Made by a program: the position numbers and the translations under genes. A stretch of 64,000 nt of DNA from Mangrovihabitans endophyticus. GTDB taxonomy: Bacteria; Actinomycetota; Actinomycetes; Mycobacteriales; Micromonosporaceae. Where the stretch lies: contig NZ_BMMX01000003.1 in NCBI RefSeq assembly GCF_014646155.1, positions 139,832-203,831 of the forward strand, in the 5' to 3' direction. Every line of letters begins with the position of its first letter. The stretch's first letter is position 1. A model generated the notes under the pieces. The model searched no databases, was not told where the DNA came from, and worked only from the letters and a program-made list of their open reading frames with translations. Shown here piece by piece: positions 1 through 8,883 of the stretch.

Positions 1-1041
1 ACCGACGGCTGGCTGGAGTGGCCGCTGCGGCTCGGGGACCGGCTCGGCACGGTCGCGCTGGGCGCGGCGCCCGGCCAGGTGGTGGTCGCCGATTCCACCA
101 CGGTGTTGCTGTATAAGCTCGCCCGCGCCGCGGTGGACGCCCGGCCGGGCCGGCGCCGGGTGGTTCTGGACACCGACAATTTTCCGACCGACCGGTACGT
201 GCTGGAGGGCATCGCCGCGGAACGGGGCCTGGAACTGGTGTGGGTCGACACCGACCCGGACACCGGCATCCACCCGGCGCAGGTGTCCGCCGCGGTGGAC
301 GAGCGCACGGCGCTGGTGTTGTTCAGCCACGTGGCGTACCGGTCGGGATGGCTCGCCGACGCGGCGGCGATCACCGCGATCGCACACGACGCGGGCGCGC
401 TGGCGATGTGGGATCTGAGCCATTCGGTGGGCTCGGTGCCGATGCGACTGGACGAGTGGGGCGTCGACGTCGCGGTCGGCTGCACCTACAAATACCTCAA
501 CGGCGGTCCGGGCGCACCGGCGTTCGCCTACCTGCGGGCCGACTTGCAGGCGGAGCTGCGGCAACCGATCTGGGGCTGGATGGGCCATCGCGCGTCGTTC
601 GAGATGGGGCCGGTCCACGAGTTCGCGCCGGGGGTTCGTGCGTTGCTCAGCGGCACCCCGCCGATTCTGGCGATGGTGCCGCTGCACGCCAACCTGGACG
701 TGCTGTCCGAGGCCGGGATCGATGCGGTGCGCGCGAAGTCGGAGTTGCTGACCGGGTACGTCGTGGACTTCGCGGATCGGTGGCTGGCGCCGTTGGGTGT
801 CCGGCTCGCCACCTCTCGCGACCCGGCGGCCCGTGGCGGGCATGTGACGTTGAGTCGGCCCGGCTTCGAGCAGGTGCTGGAGCCGCTGTGGGCCGCCGGG
901 GTGATTCCGGACTTCCGGCATCCGGACGGCATCCGGGTCGGCCCCGCACCGTTGAGTACCGGATTCGTCGAGGTGCACCAGGGCCTGAGCCGGTTGCGTG
1001 ACCTGCTGGAGAAGGCGGACGGCGAGGCGACGCTGGCATGA
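1..1041 (+). CDS. kynU: Kynureninase, 5'-truncated by the window edge
   Basis: PLP-dependent hydrolysis of kynurenine or 3-hydroxykynurenine to anthranilate or hydroxyanthranilate plus alanine. The frame is open from base 1, so the true start lies upstream. About 346 residues are visible against roughly 400-420 in the family. Seen: the PLP-lysine block YKYLNGGPG (Lys codon 490-492), the WDLSHSVG block carrying the cofactor-binding Asp, and a typical C-terminal domain. The GTG at 79 is internal, not the start. The stop codon overlaps the next gene's ATG (ATGA at 1038), so the two genes are translationally coupled. A tryptophan 2,3-dioxygenase gene would be expected upstream but is outside the window. 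Confidence 0.93.
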   Translation, partial: TDGWLEWPLRLGDRLGTVALGAAPGQVVVADSTTVLLYKLARAAVDARPGRRRVVLDTDNFPTDRYVLEGIAAERGLELVWVDTDPDTGIHPAQVSAAVDERTALVLFSHVAYRSGWLADAAAITAIAHDAGALAMWDLSHSVGSVPMRLDEWGVDVAVGCTYKYLNGGPGAPAFAYLRADLQAELRQPIWGWMGHRASFEMGPVHEFAPGVRALLSGTPPILAMVPLHANLDVLSEAGIDAVRAKSELLTGYVVDFADRWLAPLGVRLATSRDPAARGGHVTLSRPGFEQVLEPLWAAGVIPDFRHPDGIRVGPAPLSTGFVEVHQGLSRLRDLLEKADGEATLA

Positions 1042-2123
1042 GCTCCGCGGGCTCGGGCCAGGCGGTCGAGACACCCCGCGGCATGACCGGGTGGCTGGTG
1101 GCGGAGTCGGTGTGGTGGCAGGGCCGGCTGCTGGGCCGGTCCGCGTTGTGCCTGGCCGACGGGCGGGTGGCGGACGGCCCGGTGCCGGCGGCCGGGGTGC
1201 CGCACGACGCCGGTGTGCGAGCGCTTCCGGGAACCCTGCTGCCCGGCCTGTGTGACGCCCACGTGCACTCCGATCTGGTGGACCTGGCGACCGTGCGGGC
1301 CGGTGGCATCGCCGCGGTGTGGGATCTGGGCGGCGTGCCCGACCGGGTCGCCGCCCTGCGCGAGCGGGCCGTGTCCGGGGCGTCGTTGCCGCTCGTCGAG
1401 ATGGCCGGGCCGTTTCTGACCGCGCCGGGCGGGTACCCCGCCGACCGATCCTGGGCCGCGCCCGGGAGCTGGCGGGAGCTGTCGTCGCCGGCTCAGGCCG
1501 CCGACGAGGTGGCGCAGTGCCGCGCCGCGGGCGCCACGCTGATCAAGGTGACCGCGCACACCGGGGGGCCGATGCTGGATCGTTCGGTGCTGCGGGCGGT
1601 GGTGGACCACGCACACGGCGGCTCGGCGTCCGGCGAACGGTGGCTGCCGGTCGTGGTGCACGCCGAAGGACCGGGCACGGTGGCCGCCGCCGTCGAGGCG
1701 GGCGCGGACATGTTGGCGCACACGCCCTGGACGCACCGGCTGGACGCCGGGGTGCTGCGGTCGACCGTGGCGGCCGGCATGACCTGGATCAGCACGCTCG
1801 ACATGCACGGCTGGGGGCGGGCCACCGCGGAGCACGGGGTGGCGCTGGAGAACCTTCGCCGGTTCCTGGAGCGTGGCGGAACGGTCCGGTACGGCACCGA
1901 TCTCGGCAACGGTCCGCTGGTGCCGGGCGTGAACCGGCGCGAAATCAGCGCCCTGCAACGCGCTGGCCTGACCCCCGACGAGGTGCTGACCGCGATGACC
2001 GGCGAGGGCACCGGCGTGCCGCCCTGCTGGATCGCCGGGGGACTGGACCTGTCCGCGCCGGGCTTCGCCGACCTGATGGCCACCGCGCGGGTGGTGGGTC
2101 CGGAACTGCGTCCGCGCGCGTGA
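1038..2123 (+). CDS. Amidohydrolase-superfamily metal hydrolase coupled to kynU
   Basis: Cytosolic TIM-barrel metal-dependent hydrolase of 361 aa (or 346 aa from the ATG at 1083). Seen: the HxH ligand motif in DAHVHSD; a Lys in LIKVTAHTG at the expected bridging-ligand position; His in VVVHAEG and LAHTPW; and the catalytic Asp in YGTDLGNG. This is a full type-I amidohydrolase ligand set. The ATGA overlap with kynU suggests a role in the same pathway. Inference: it may hydrolyse N-formylkynurenine or a related amide, because no classical KynB-type formamidase is visible. It could equally be an imidazolonepropionase-like enzyme acting on another substrate. The substrate is not determined by sequence. 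Confidence 0.82.
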   Translation: MSSAGSGQAVETPRGMTGWLVAESVWWQGRLLGRSALCLADGRVADGPVPAAGVPHDAGVRALPGTLLPGLCDAHVHSDLVDLATVRAGGIAAVWDLGGVPDRVAALRERAVSGASLPLVEMAGPFLTAPGGYPADRSWAAPGSWRELSSPAQAADEVAQCRAAGATLIKVTAHTGGPMLDRSVLRAVVDHAHGGSASGERWLPVVVHAEGPGTVAAAVEAGADMLAHTPWTHRLDAGVLRSTVAAGMTWISTLDMHGWGRATAEHGVALENLRRFLERGGTVRYGTDLGNGPLVPGVNRREISALQRAGLTPDEVLTAMTGEGTGVPPCWIAGGLDLSAPGFADLMATARVVGPELRPRA

Positions 2124-2194
2124 GCGACCTTAGTGGACAAGTCCGGGGAAAGACCGGATCCCGCCGGGCCGGGGTCGTTGCCAGCATCGAACGC

Positions 2195-3577
2195 ATGCCT
2201 TCGTTTGCCCTGACGGTGTCCGCCGTCCTCCTGTCCGCCACCGCACTGGCCGCCGCCCCGGCGCGCGCCGATCCCTCCACCCTGGACTGGCAGTCGTGTG
2301 CGGCGAACGCCGCCGCCCAGTGCGCCTCGTTGCGGTTGCCCGCCGACTGGGCGGACCCGCGCGGGCCGTCGTTCGATCTCGCCGTCGCCCGGCTCCCGGC
2401 CACCGATCCGGCCGAGCGGATCGGCACGCTGGTCTTCGGTCCGGGCGGCCCGGGCGATTCCGGGGTGCGGTGGGTCACCGGCGGCGCCACCCGTTTCCAG
2501 GACGACATCCGGCGGCGTTTCGACATCCTGAGCTTCGATCCGCGCGGCGTCGGTGGCAGCAATCCGGTCGTCTGCCCGCCGGATCCGCCGGGCGAGCAGC
2601 CGGCGCCGGTGCTGACCAGTCAGGCCGACTTCGACGCCCGGCTGGCGTACAACCGTCGGCGGTGGGCGCGGTGCCGCGCGATGACCGGGCCAGTGTTCGA
2701 TCATGCCGACACGGCCGGCACGGTCCGCGATCTGGAGGCGTTGCGCGTCGCGCTCGGCGAGTCGACCCTGACCTTCCACGGCAGCTCGTACGGCAATGTG
2801 CTGGGGGAGCAGTACGCCGAGCGGTACCCGAACCGTGTCCGGGCCATGGTGCTGGAGAGCGTGACCGATCACGGTGTCGTCGGCACCGCCGGTTTCCTGC
2901 GCACCCAGGCGTGGGCGCAGCAGGACGCCTTCGACGACTTCGTCGGCTGGTGCGACGCGCACCCGGAGTGCGCGCTGCACGGTCGTGATGTCCGCGCGGT
3001 CTGGGCGGACCTGTTGTCCCGGGCGCGGGCCGGCACGCTCGGCCTGACCCCCTTCGACCTGGTGGTCAACCTGCTGCGCGACACCCGGGATCCGGACTAC
3101 GCGAGGCTTGCCGAGACGATGGCCGACCCGTCGGGCGCCATCCGGGGTCTGCCGCCGCTGAACGACGCGGCGTTCTGCGGTGACTGGTCGCTGCCGGTGC
3201 GGGACTACCGTGACTATGCGGCCCAGGTGCGCCGGGCCACCGTGGTCGCGCCCGACCTGCCGTACCCGGCGGCCGTCTTCGCCCCGGCGACGTGCCTGGG
3301 ATGGCCGCAGCCGCCGGCCAACCCGCAGCACCGCCTGCGGGTGCGCACCGCGGTGCCGCTGCTCCTGCTCAACGCGCGGCATGACCCCGCCACCGGTCTG
3401 AACTGGGCCACCGACGTGGCACGCCAGCTCGGCGACCGGGGCGTGCTGGTGGTCTATCAGGGTGCGGGCCACGGGGCGTACAGCCTGAGCGACTGCATGC
3501 GGCGGATCGCCGACCGATACCTCATCGAGCGGGTGGTGCCGCGGCGCGGAACCGCCTGCGCAGCCGTTACAGGGTGA
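2195..3577 (+). CDS. Secreted alpha/beta hydrolase, tripeptidyl-aminopeptidase (TAP/SlpD-E) type
   Basis: Exported serine hydrolase of peptidase family S33, 460 aa. A Sec signal peptide of about 25 residues ends in APARA. Seen: oxyanion segment GPGGPGDSG, FDPRGVGGSNP, nucleophile elbow GSSYG (Ser near 198), the Asp in NARHDPATG (near 396) and the His in GAGHGAY (near 425). The TAP-like C-terminal region has its paired cysteines. The frame is open far upstream (from 1319), but the ATG at 2195 starts directly on the signal peptide, so it was chosen. Family members remove N-terminal peptides from substrates outside the cell. The 3' end overlaps the convergent oxidoreductase gene by 11 bp. Confidence 0.88.
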   Translation: MPSFALTVSAVLLSATALAAAPARADPSTLDWQSCAANAAAQCASLRLPADWADPRGPSFDLAVARLPATDPAERIGTLVFGPGGPGDSGVRWVTGGATRFQDDIRRRFDILSFDPRGVGGSNPVVCPPDPPGEQPAPVLTSQADFDARLAYNRRRWARCRAMTGPVFDHADTAGTVRDLEALRVALGESTLTFHGSSYGNVLGEQYAERYPNRVRAMVLESVTDHGVVGTAGFLRTQAWAQQDAFDDFVGWCDAHPECALHGRDVRAVWADLLSRARAGTLGLTPFDLVVNLLRDTRDPDYARLAETMADPSGAIRGLPPLNDAAFCGDWSLPVRDYRDYAAQVRRATVVAPDLPYPAAVFAPATCLGWPQPPANPQHRLRVRTAVPLLLLNARHDPATGLNWATDVARQLGDRGVLVVYQGAGHGAYSLSDCMRRIADRYLIERVVPRRGTACAAVTG

Positions 3578-4577
3578 CCGTCGTGCCGGTGCGGGCGCTG
3601 AGGCGGGCTGCGTCCAGCACCTCCAGCGCCCGTACCGCGTCGCTCGGGTCCACCGGCACCGGCGCGGTGCCGGCGACCGCCGCGGCGAACGACGGATAGA
3701 ACTCGTCCCACCGGCCGCGCTCGCTGCGCACGGGGGCGCCGGTGGCTCCACGGTAGAGCCGTCCCCAGGCGTGTTCCGGTTCCACACCCCAGCGTTCGCC
3801 CAGATCGGCCGGCCCCTTTCCGGCCTTGAGCACCGCCTCCTGGCCGTCCACGCCGTCCACGATGTAGGTGCCGGTGGTGCCGGTGACCCGCAGGCGCGGA
3901 CCGGGGGCGGCCTGCCGCCAACTGCCCCACAGGTGCGACTCGACGCCGCTGTCGTGGTGCACGGCAAGGAACACGTCGTCGTCCAGGTCGTCGTCGCCAC
4001 ACATCTCGGCGTGCACCCGGGCGGCCGGCCCGAACAGCGTGAGCGCCTGATCCACCAGGTGCGATCCGAAGTCCAGCAGGGTGCCGCCGCCGGCCACCGG
4101 GGGTTGCCGGTCGGGGGCGAACCGCTCGAAACGCGACTCGAAGCGCCGCACCTGGCCGAGCGCGCCCTCGGCGATCAGCTTGCGCACGGTGCGGAAATCG
4201 GCGTCCCAGCGTCGGTTCTGGAAGACGCTGAGCACCGTGCCCGCGCCACCCGCGGCCGCGACGACCGCTTGCGCGGTGTCCGCGTTGAGCGCGAACGGCT
4301 TGTCCACCACCACGGCCAGGCCCAGGCCGATGGCCTGCAGGGCCAGTTCGGCGTGGGTGGCCGCGGGAGTGGAGATGGCCACCGCCTGCGCTCCGGCCGC
4401 AGCGATGTCCGTGATGGTGTCGAACGTGGTGAGCCCGCGTTCGGCGGCCTGCGCGCGCCGCTGCCCGGAGGTGGTGACCACGCCGACGAAGTCGATCTCC
4501 GGGGCGGCGGCGATGAACGGGGCGTGGAACGTCCGGCCGCCCGACCCGTAGCCCACCAGGCCCAACATGATCGTCAT
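3567..4577 (-). CDS. Gfo/Idh/MocA-family NAD(P)-dependent oxidoreductase
   Basis: Cytosolic dehydrogenase-type protein of 336 aa, a normal length. An N-terminal Rossmann fold is shown by GYGSGGRTFHAP (GxGxxG-like) and followed by VDKPFAL, the form of the family EKP motif that positions the substrate. The GFO/IDH C-terminal sheet domain contains DFGSHLVDQALTLFG, with the conserved His/Asp. Members oxidise or reduce sugars, inositols or related polyols. No neighbour fixes the substrate. ATG start at 4577; an alternative ATG lies three codons downstream. It is the only gene on this strand between two unrelated units. Confidence 0.87.
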   Translation of the reverse strand: MTIMLGLVGYGSGGRTFHAPFIAAAPEIDFVGVVTTSGQRRAQAAERGLTTFDTITDIAAAGAQAVAISTPAATHAELALQAIGLGLAVVVDKPFALNADTAQAVVAAAGGAGTVLSVFQNRRWDADFRTVRKLIAEGALGQVRRFESRFERFAPDRQPPVAGGGTLLDFGSHLVDQALTLFGPAARVHAEMCGDDDLDDDVFLAVHHDSGVESHLWGSWRQAAPGPRLRVTGTTGTYIVDGVDGQEAVLKAGKGPADLGERWGVEPEHAWGRLYRGATGAPVRSERGRWDEFYPSFAAAVAGTAPVPVDPSDAVRALEVLDAARLSARTGTTVTL

Positions 4578-4626
4578 GGCGGCGAGTCTACGACCGGGCG
4601 GGCCCGTCTCGGCCGGACGGCGGCGG

Positions 4627-6072
4627 TCAGACTTCGACCGGGGTGAGTTCGGCCGGCGCGGCGCCCACCGTCGCCGGTGGCGCCGACGGGCGCCGGCGTC
4701 GCGACGGCGGCACCAGGAGCGCCACCGCGGCTGCGGCGGTGCTGCAGGCGGCGAGCAGGGTGAACGCGGTGACGTAACCGGATTCGGCGGGCAGGCCCGC
4801 CGGTCCCTGGTGTGCGGTGACCACCGCGCTCACCATGGCGGTGCCCATGGCCGCCCCGATGGTGCGGATGTTGGTGTTCATGCCGCTGGCCACGCCGGTC
4901 TGCGCCGCGGGCACGCTCTGCACCACCAGGTTGATCATGGCGGCGTACACCATGCCGAGGCCGAGGCCGAAGACTCCGCCCGCGATGGCGACCGGGACGG
5001 CGGAGTTGTGCAGGATCGCGAATGAGGCGCAGGACAGCGCACTGAGTGCGGCGCCGAGCGCGAGTTGTGCCCGGCTGCCGATCCACCGGGCGGCCGGGCC
5101 GCTGAGCGAGCCGGCGACCGCCATGGTGACCAGCATCGGCAGCATGATCAGCCCGGAGCGGGTCACGCTGGCGCCGAGTCCGTACCCGCCAGCGGCCGGC
5201 GTCTGCATCAGCCGGGGCAGGAAGGCGTAGACACCGAACATGCTGGCGCCGGAGAGCATCGCGGCCAGGTTGGTGGTCCAGACGCCGCCGAGCCGCATCA
5301 TGCGCATGTCGATGAGTGGATTGACGGACCGGACCTCGACGGTGAGCCACGCCGCGCACAGCGCCGCCGCGAGCCCGAAGAGCCCGAGCGTGACCGGGTC
5401 GGTCCAGCCCCACGTGCTGCCCTGACTCAGCGGCAGCAACAGGGCGACCAGCCAGGCGGACAGCAGCGAGGCGGCGAGCCAGTTGATCCGGCCGGGGGAG
5501 CGGATCGGCGAGGGCGGCACGAAGCGCGCCGCCGCCGTGGCCACCAGCAGCACCACGACCATCGGGATCCAGAACAGCCAGCGCCAGTTCAGGGCGCCGA
5601 CGATGGGCCCGGCGAGCACGATGCCGATGCCGCCCCCGGAGGCGATGACCGCGGAGAGCACGCCGACCGCGGAGGGCACCCGGTGCGGCGGGATCTCGTC
5701 CCGCACGATGCCGAAGGAGACCGGAAAGACGGCGCTGCCCACGCCCTGCACGACGCGGCCGGCGATCAGTACGCCGATGTTCGGGGCAGCGGCGGCGAGC
5801 AGGCAGCCGAGGGCGATCGCAGCGAGCGCGGCGAGCAGGGTGCGGTCCTTGCCGATCATGTCGCCGACGCGTCCCATCAGCGGCGTGGCGACCGACGCGG
5901 CGAGCAGCCAGGCGGTGAGCACCCAGGTCACCGCGGTGGCGGAGGTGTGCAGGTCGTGTTGGATGGTGGGGAGTACCGGTGTGACGAGCGATTGCATCAG
6001 CGAGAATGCGGCCACCGCCGCGGCCAGCACCGCGAAGGTGCGGCGAGGCGGCGAGAGGTAAAGTCGAGGCAT
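4627..6072 (-). CDS. MFS drug/proton antiporter, DHA2 (EmrB/QacA) type
   Basis: Inner-membrane efflux pump of 481 aa with a predicted 14 hydrophobic segments. Seen: the family segment VTWVLTAWLLAA in TM2; motif A as GRVGDMIGKDR in the first cytoplasmic loop; and a proline/arginine-rich C-terminal tail. It is divergent from a TetR gene 48 bp away, the usual layout of a drug-responsive efflux pair. The TGCCTCC palindrome in between touches the start codon. The ribosome site is odd: GGAGG lies only one base before the ATG at 6072. The true start could therefore be elsewhere, or the message could be read leaderless. Exported substrate unknown. Confidence 0.9.
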   Translation of the reverse strand: MPRLYLSPPRRTFAVLAAAVAAFSLMQSLVTPVLPTIQHDLHTSATAVTWVLTAWLLAASVATPLMGRVGDMIGKDRTLLAALAAIALGCLLAAAAPNIGVLIAGRVVQGVGSAVFPVSFGIVRDEIPPHRVPSAVGVLSAVIASGGGIGIVLAGPIVGALNWRWLFWIPMVVVLLVATAAARFVPPSPIRSPGRINWLAASLLSAWLVALLLPLSQGSTWGWTDPVTLGLFGLAAALCAAWLTVEVRSVNPLIDMRMMRLGGVWTTNLAAMLSGASMFGVYAFLPRLMQTPAAGGYGLGASVTRSGLIMLPMLVTMAVAGSLSGPAARWIGSRAQLALGAALSALSCASFAILHNSAVPVAIAGGVFGLGLGMVYAAMINLVVQSVPAAQTGVASGMNTNIRTIGAAMGTAMVSAVVTAHQGPAGLPAESGYVTAFTLLAACSTAAAAVALLVPPSRRRRPSAPPATVGAAPAELTPVEV

Positions 6073-6093
6073 GCCTCCACATTAACGGAGGCA
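6072..6093. promoter_or_regulatory. Palindromic TetR-type operator between efflux pump and regulator
   Basis: Perfect inverted repeat TGCCTCC-N8-GGAGGCA in the 48-bp divergent gap. It starts on the last base of the pump's start codon and ends 27 bp before the regulator's ATG. Size (22 bp), symmetry and place fit an operator for the adjacent TetR protein that would shut both promoters. A looser CCTCC...GAGG echo follows at about 6096-6116. Binding is inferred. Confidence 0.6.
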
Positions 6094-6120
6094 CCCCTCC
6101 ACTTCACTGTGAGGAGGATC

Positions 6121-6666
6121 ATGCCGGGAGAGAAGCCGTTGCGCGCGGACGCCCGCCGCAACCGGGACGCGTTGCTGGCCGCGGCGGCCGAAGCCTTCGC
6201 CGTGCACGGCTCGACGGCGTCGCTGGAGGACATCGCCCGCAGCGCCGGGGTCGGGATCGGCACGCTGTATCGCAACTTCCCCACCCGCCAGGATCTGTTC
6301 GACGCGGTCTACCTGAGCGAGATCGACCGGTTGTGCCGGGCCGCCGAGGATGTCGCGGAGCTGGCGCCGTGGCAGGCGCTGAGCACCTGGCTGCGCCGAT
6401 TCGTCCGGTACGCGGCCACCAAGCGGGCCATCTACGAGGCGCTCAGCCGCGACTCGGCGGCCTTCCGGGACACGCGGGAGCGGATGTACGCGGCCGGCGA
6501 GCCACTGCTGGAACGGGCGCAGAAGGCCGGTGCGGCCCGCGTCGATGTGGGCTTCGACGACGTGCTGCGGCTGGTCTCCGGAATCACCGCGGCCGGCTTC
6601 GTCGACGAGGAGCAACGCGAACGAGTCCTCGCCATCGCCTTGGACGGTGTGCGGCGGCAGGGGTGA
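6121..6666 (+). CDS. TetR-family transcriptional regulator of the efflux pump
   Basis: DNA-binding repressor of 181 aa. The N-terminal helix-turn-helix covers about residues 12-58: DALLAAAAEAFAVHG, then LEDIARSAGVGIGTLYRNFPTR. It is followed by an all-helical ligand/dimer domain of the kind found with SBP-type TetR regulators. The ATG at 6121 was chosen because GAGGAGG stands 5-9 bases upstream. The longer open frame from 5065 runs antisense through the pump gene. The divergent arrangement with the DHA2 pump and the shared palindrome suggest that it represses both genes and is released by a pump substrate. Confidence 0.92.
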   Translation: MPGEKPLRADARRNRDALLAAAAEAFAVHGSTASLEDIARSAGVGIGTLYRNFPTRQDLFDAVYLSEIDRLCRAAEDVAELAPWQALSTWLRRFVRYAATKRAIYEALSRDSAAFRDTRERMYAAGEPLLERAQKAGAARVDVGFDDVLRLVSGITAAGFVDEEQRERVLAIALDGVRRQG

Positions 6667-6773
6667 CACCTGTCCGCGTACGGGGGACGGAACTCCGGCG
6701 GCTTGCGTGCCGTCCGCTGTCGGATGAGTGACGAGGACCCGGTCCCCGGCCCACCCGGCCCCAGAATGGCCGG

Positions 6774-7595
6774 ATGGATCCCCTTCCTGCCGAGCGCACG
6801 CCGTTCGCCGACCTGGACCGGATGCCCCCTCCGGTGACGTCCACGCTGATCGACGGACTGCTCGGCATGGACCAGCATCCGGAGATCCGCCGCGTTCGCG
6901 CCGTGGCGAACGACCTGCTCGGCGTGCGCCGTGGACAGCGGCTGCTGGACGCGGGCAGCGGCGTCGGCGAGGTGGCCCGGATGCTCGGCGAGAGGGTCGG
7001 CGGTGACGGCGAAGTGGTGGCGCTGGACTACTCGGCGGCCACCACCGAGGTCGCGCGGCATCGGCACGACGGCGGCCCGGTCCGCTACCTGACCGGCGAT
7101 GTGGCCGCCCTCGACCTGCCGGACGACCACTTCGACGGGGTCTGGTGCGAGCGGGTTCTGCAACACCTCACCGACCCGGACGGCGCCATCGGCGAGATGA
7201 TCCGGGTGACCCGTCCGGGTGGCCGGATCTGCCTGATCGACACCGACTGGCGCTCGCTGGCCTTCGACGGTCTGTCGGCCGGATTGAGCGACATGATGCT
7301 GCGCCGGATGCGCGACCGGCTCACCGCCGCCCAGTTCGACATGGGCCGCACGCTGCGCGGCAGGCTGGTGCGCGCGGGTGTGCGCGACCCCGGTGCCACG
7401 CCGGTGACCTGCTTTTTCGGCACCCCGGAGTCGGCCAGCGTGGTGCTTCCGATGTTCAACCCGCGGGTGCCGCCAACCGCGTGGACGCTGCCGGAGAGGA
7501 CGCGGGACGCCTGGTTCGCCGAGGTGGCCGCCTCCGGGCAGCGCGGCGACTTCCTGGCCGCCCTGACCATCTGGGTGGTCGTGGGCAGCGTCTGA
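6774..7595 (+). CDS. Class I SAM-dependent methyltransferase (UbiE/Methyltransf_11-like)
   Basis: Soluble methyltransferase of 273 aa. The Rossmann motif I is LLDAGSGVGEVARML (about residues 56-70). It is followed by ALDYS (acidic motif II), GDVAALDLPDDHFDGVWCERVLQHL (motifs III-IV) and a post-motif region RVTRPGGRICLIDTDW. Substrate unknown: it could be a small-molecule or lipid methyltransferase. It starts 107 bp after the TetR gene, probably from its own promoter. It converges with the ATPase gene, with only 12 bp between the stops. Confidence 0.85.
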   Translation: MDPLPAERTPFADLDRMPPPVTSTLIDGLLGMDQHPEIRRVRAVANDLLGVRRGQRLLDAGSGVGEVARMLGERVGGDGEVVALDYSAATTEVARHRHDGGPVRYLTGDVAALDLPDDHFDGVWCERVLQHLTDPDGAIGEMIRVTRPGGRICLIDTDWRSLAFDGLSAGLSDMMLRRMRDRLTAAQFDMGRTLRGRLVRAGVRDPGATPVTCFFGTPESASVVLPMFNPRVPPTAWTLPERTRDAWFAEVAASGQRGDFLAALTIWVVVGSV

Positions 7596-7607
7596 GCCGC
7601 AACGGCC

Positions 7608-8852
7608 TCACGGCGTCGCGCGCCACAGCGAACTCATCGGCACGGCACGAATCTTGTCGCCGAACGGCAGAGTCTGCGTTCCGGTGTAGAGGACGTAGCC
7701 GGCGACGAACTGGTCGCCCGCGCGTTCGGCAAGATGCCGCAGCCCGCGCAGGTCTTCGGTGCGCACGGTGGCGCCGGCCTTCACCTCGACGCCGACGACT
7801 CGTCCATCGGGGGTCGCCAGTACCGCGTCGACCTCGATGCCGTCCTTGGTCCGGTAATGATGGAGGGTCGCGCGCTCCTCGCTCCAGGTGAGTTGTCGCG
7901 CCAGCTCCATGAGGACGAAATTCTCCATGATCGGTCCGGCGGCGCCGCCGGGCTCGCCGAGCCGTGCGGCATCCTGCCCGATCAGGTGACAGGCCACGCC
8001 GGTGTCCACGAAGGCGAGCTTCGGCGTACCAACCGCGCGATGCGTCAGGTTGGAGGACCAAGCAGGAATGCTCTTGGTGAGGAACACCGAGGTGAGCAAC
8101 TCAAGGTAGCGAGCGAGCGTGGTGCGGGGGATGCCAGACTGGCCCGCCAGCGCCCCAGGCACCAAGAGGTGCGCCGTGCGGCCGGCGAGAAGCGTGAGAA
8201 GTCGGCGCATGTCGCCGCGGCGTTCGATGGTGGACACGTCGAGCACATCGCGTTCGATCAGGGTCGTAAGGTACGAGTCGAAGAAGGCCGCCCGTCGCCG
8301 CGGTGTGCGGCGTACCGCCTCGGGGAATCCCCCCGCAACCGCGCGTTCCAGGTATTCCCTGCGGTGCATCGCCGAGGAGTGGACGAGGTCGGGCCCGAGC
8401 CTGAATGCGGCATCGACGAAACGGTCGGGATCTCGCTCGCGCTCGCCCTGCGCGAACGGCCACATCTCGATGATCTCCATGCGCCCAGGGAGCGCATCGG
8501 GAAGCGTACGGAGCGCGAGAATGCGAGACGAGCCCGTCAGGAGGAACTGCCCCGCCCGGGGATCGAGGTCAACGGTCAGCTTGATCGCACGCAAGAGGTC
8601 CGGTGCTAGCTGAACCTCGTCGATGACCATGAGGCCATCGTGCGCGACGAAGCCCACGGGATCATCTTGAGCAGCCTGCAACGTTGCCGGGTCGTCGAGA
8701 AGGCGCACCGTCGTATTCGCCCGTTCGGCGGTGGCGAGCCTGGTGAGAGTGCTCTTGCCGGACTGGCGTGCGCCATTGACGAGGACAACTCGGGTGTCGG
8801 CCAATGCCTCGCCGACCACTGAGACCGCATGTCGAGGGACAAGGTAGTTCAC
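7608..8852 (-). CDS. AAA (AAA_14) ATPase with DUF4143 nuclease-like domain
   Basis: Stand-alone ATPase of 414 aa. Walker A is GARQSGKST (about 27-35), Walker B is LMVIDEVQ, and sensor-like LLTGSSR follows. The C-terminal DUF4143 domain shows a PD-(D/E)xK-like core: IEVDAVL, then GVEVKAG. GTG start at 8852. The function of this abundant family is poorly defined; roles in mobile elements, toxin-type systems and cellular stress have been suggested. Codon use looks less GC3-extreme than in neighbours, and the upstream DNA is AT-richer. Both point to horizontal acquisition (inference). The tandem 23-bp repeat lies directly upstream, in its promoter region. Confidence 0.88.
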   Translation of the reverse strand: MNYLVPRHAVSVVGEALADTRVVLVNGARQSGKSTLTRLATAERANTTVRLLDDPATLQAAQDDPVGFVAHDGLMVIDEVQLAPDLLRAIKLTVDLDPRAGQFLLTGSSRILALRTLPDALPGRMEIIEMWPFAQGERERDPDRFVDAAFRLGPDLVHSSAMHRREYLERAVAGGFPEAVRRTPRRRAAFFDSYLTTLIERDVLDVSTIERRGDMRRLLTLLAGRTAHLLVPGALAGQSGIPRTTLARYLELLTSVFLTKSIPAWSSNLTHRAVGTPKLAFVDTGVACHLIGQDAARLGEPGGAAGPIMENFVLMELARQLTWSEERATLHHYRTKDGIEVDAVLATPDGRVVGVEVKAGATVRTEDLRGLRHLAERAGDQFVAGYVLYTGTQTLPFGDKIRAVPMSSLWRATP

Positions 8853-8883
8853 GGGTCAAGTATTGCTGATTTTCATGATCAAC

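Noticed and set aside
1493-4000. 835-aa minus-strand open frame across the amidohydrolase and peptidase genes
   Set aside because: High-GC shadow frame. No family pattern, while the opposite strand has full catalytic motifs.
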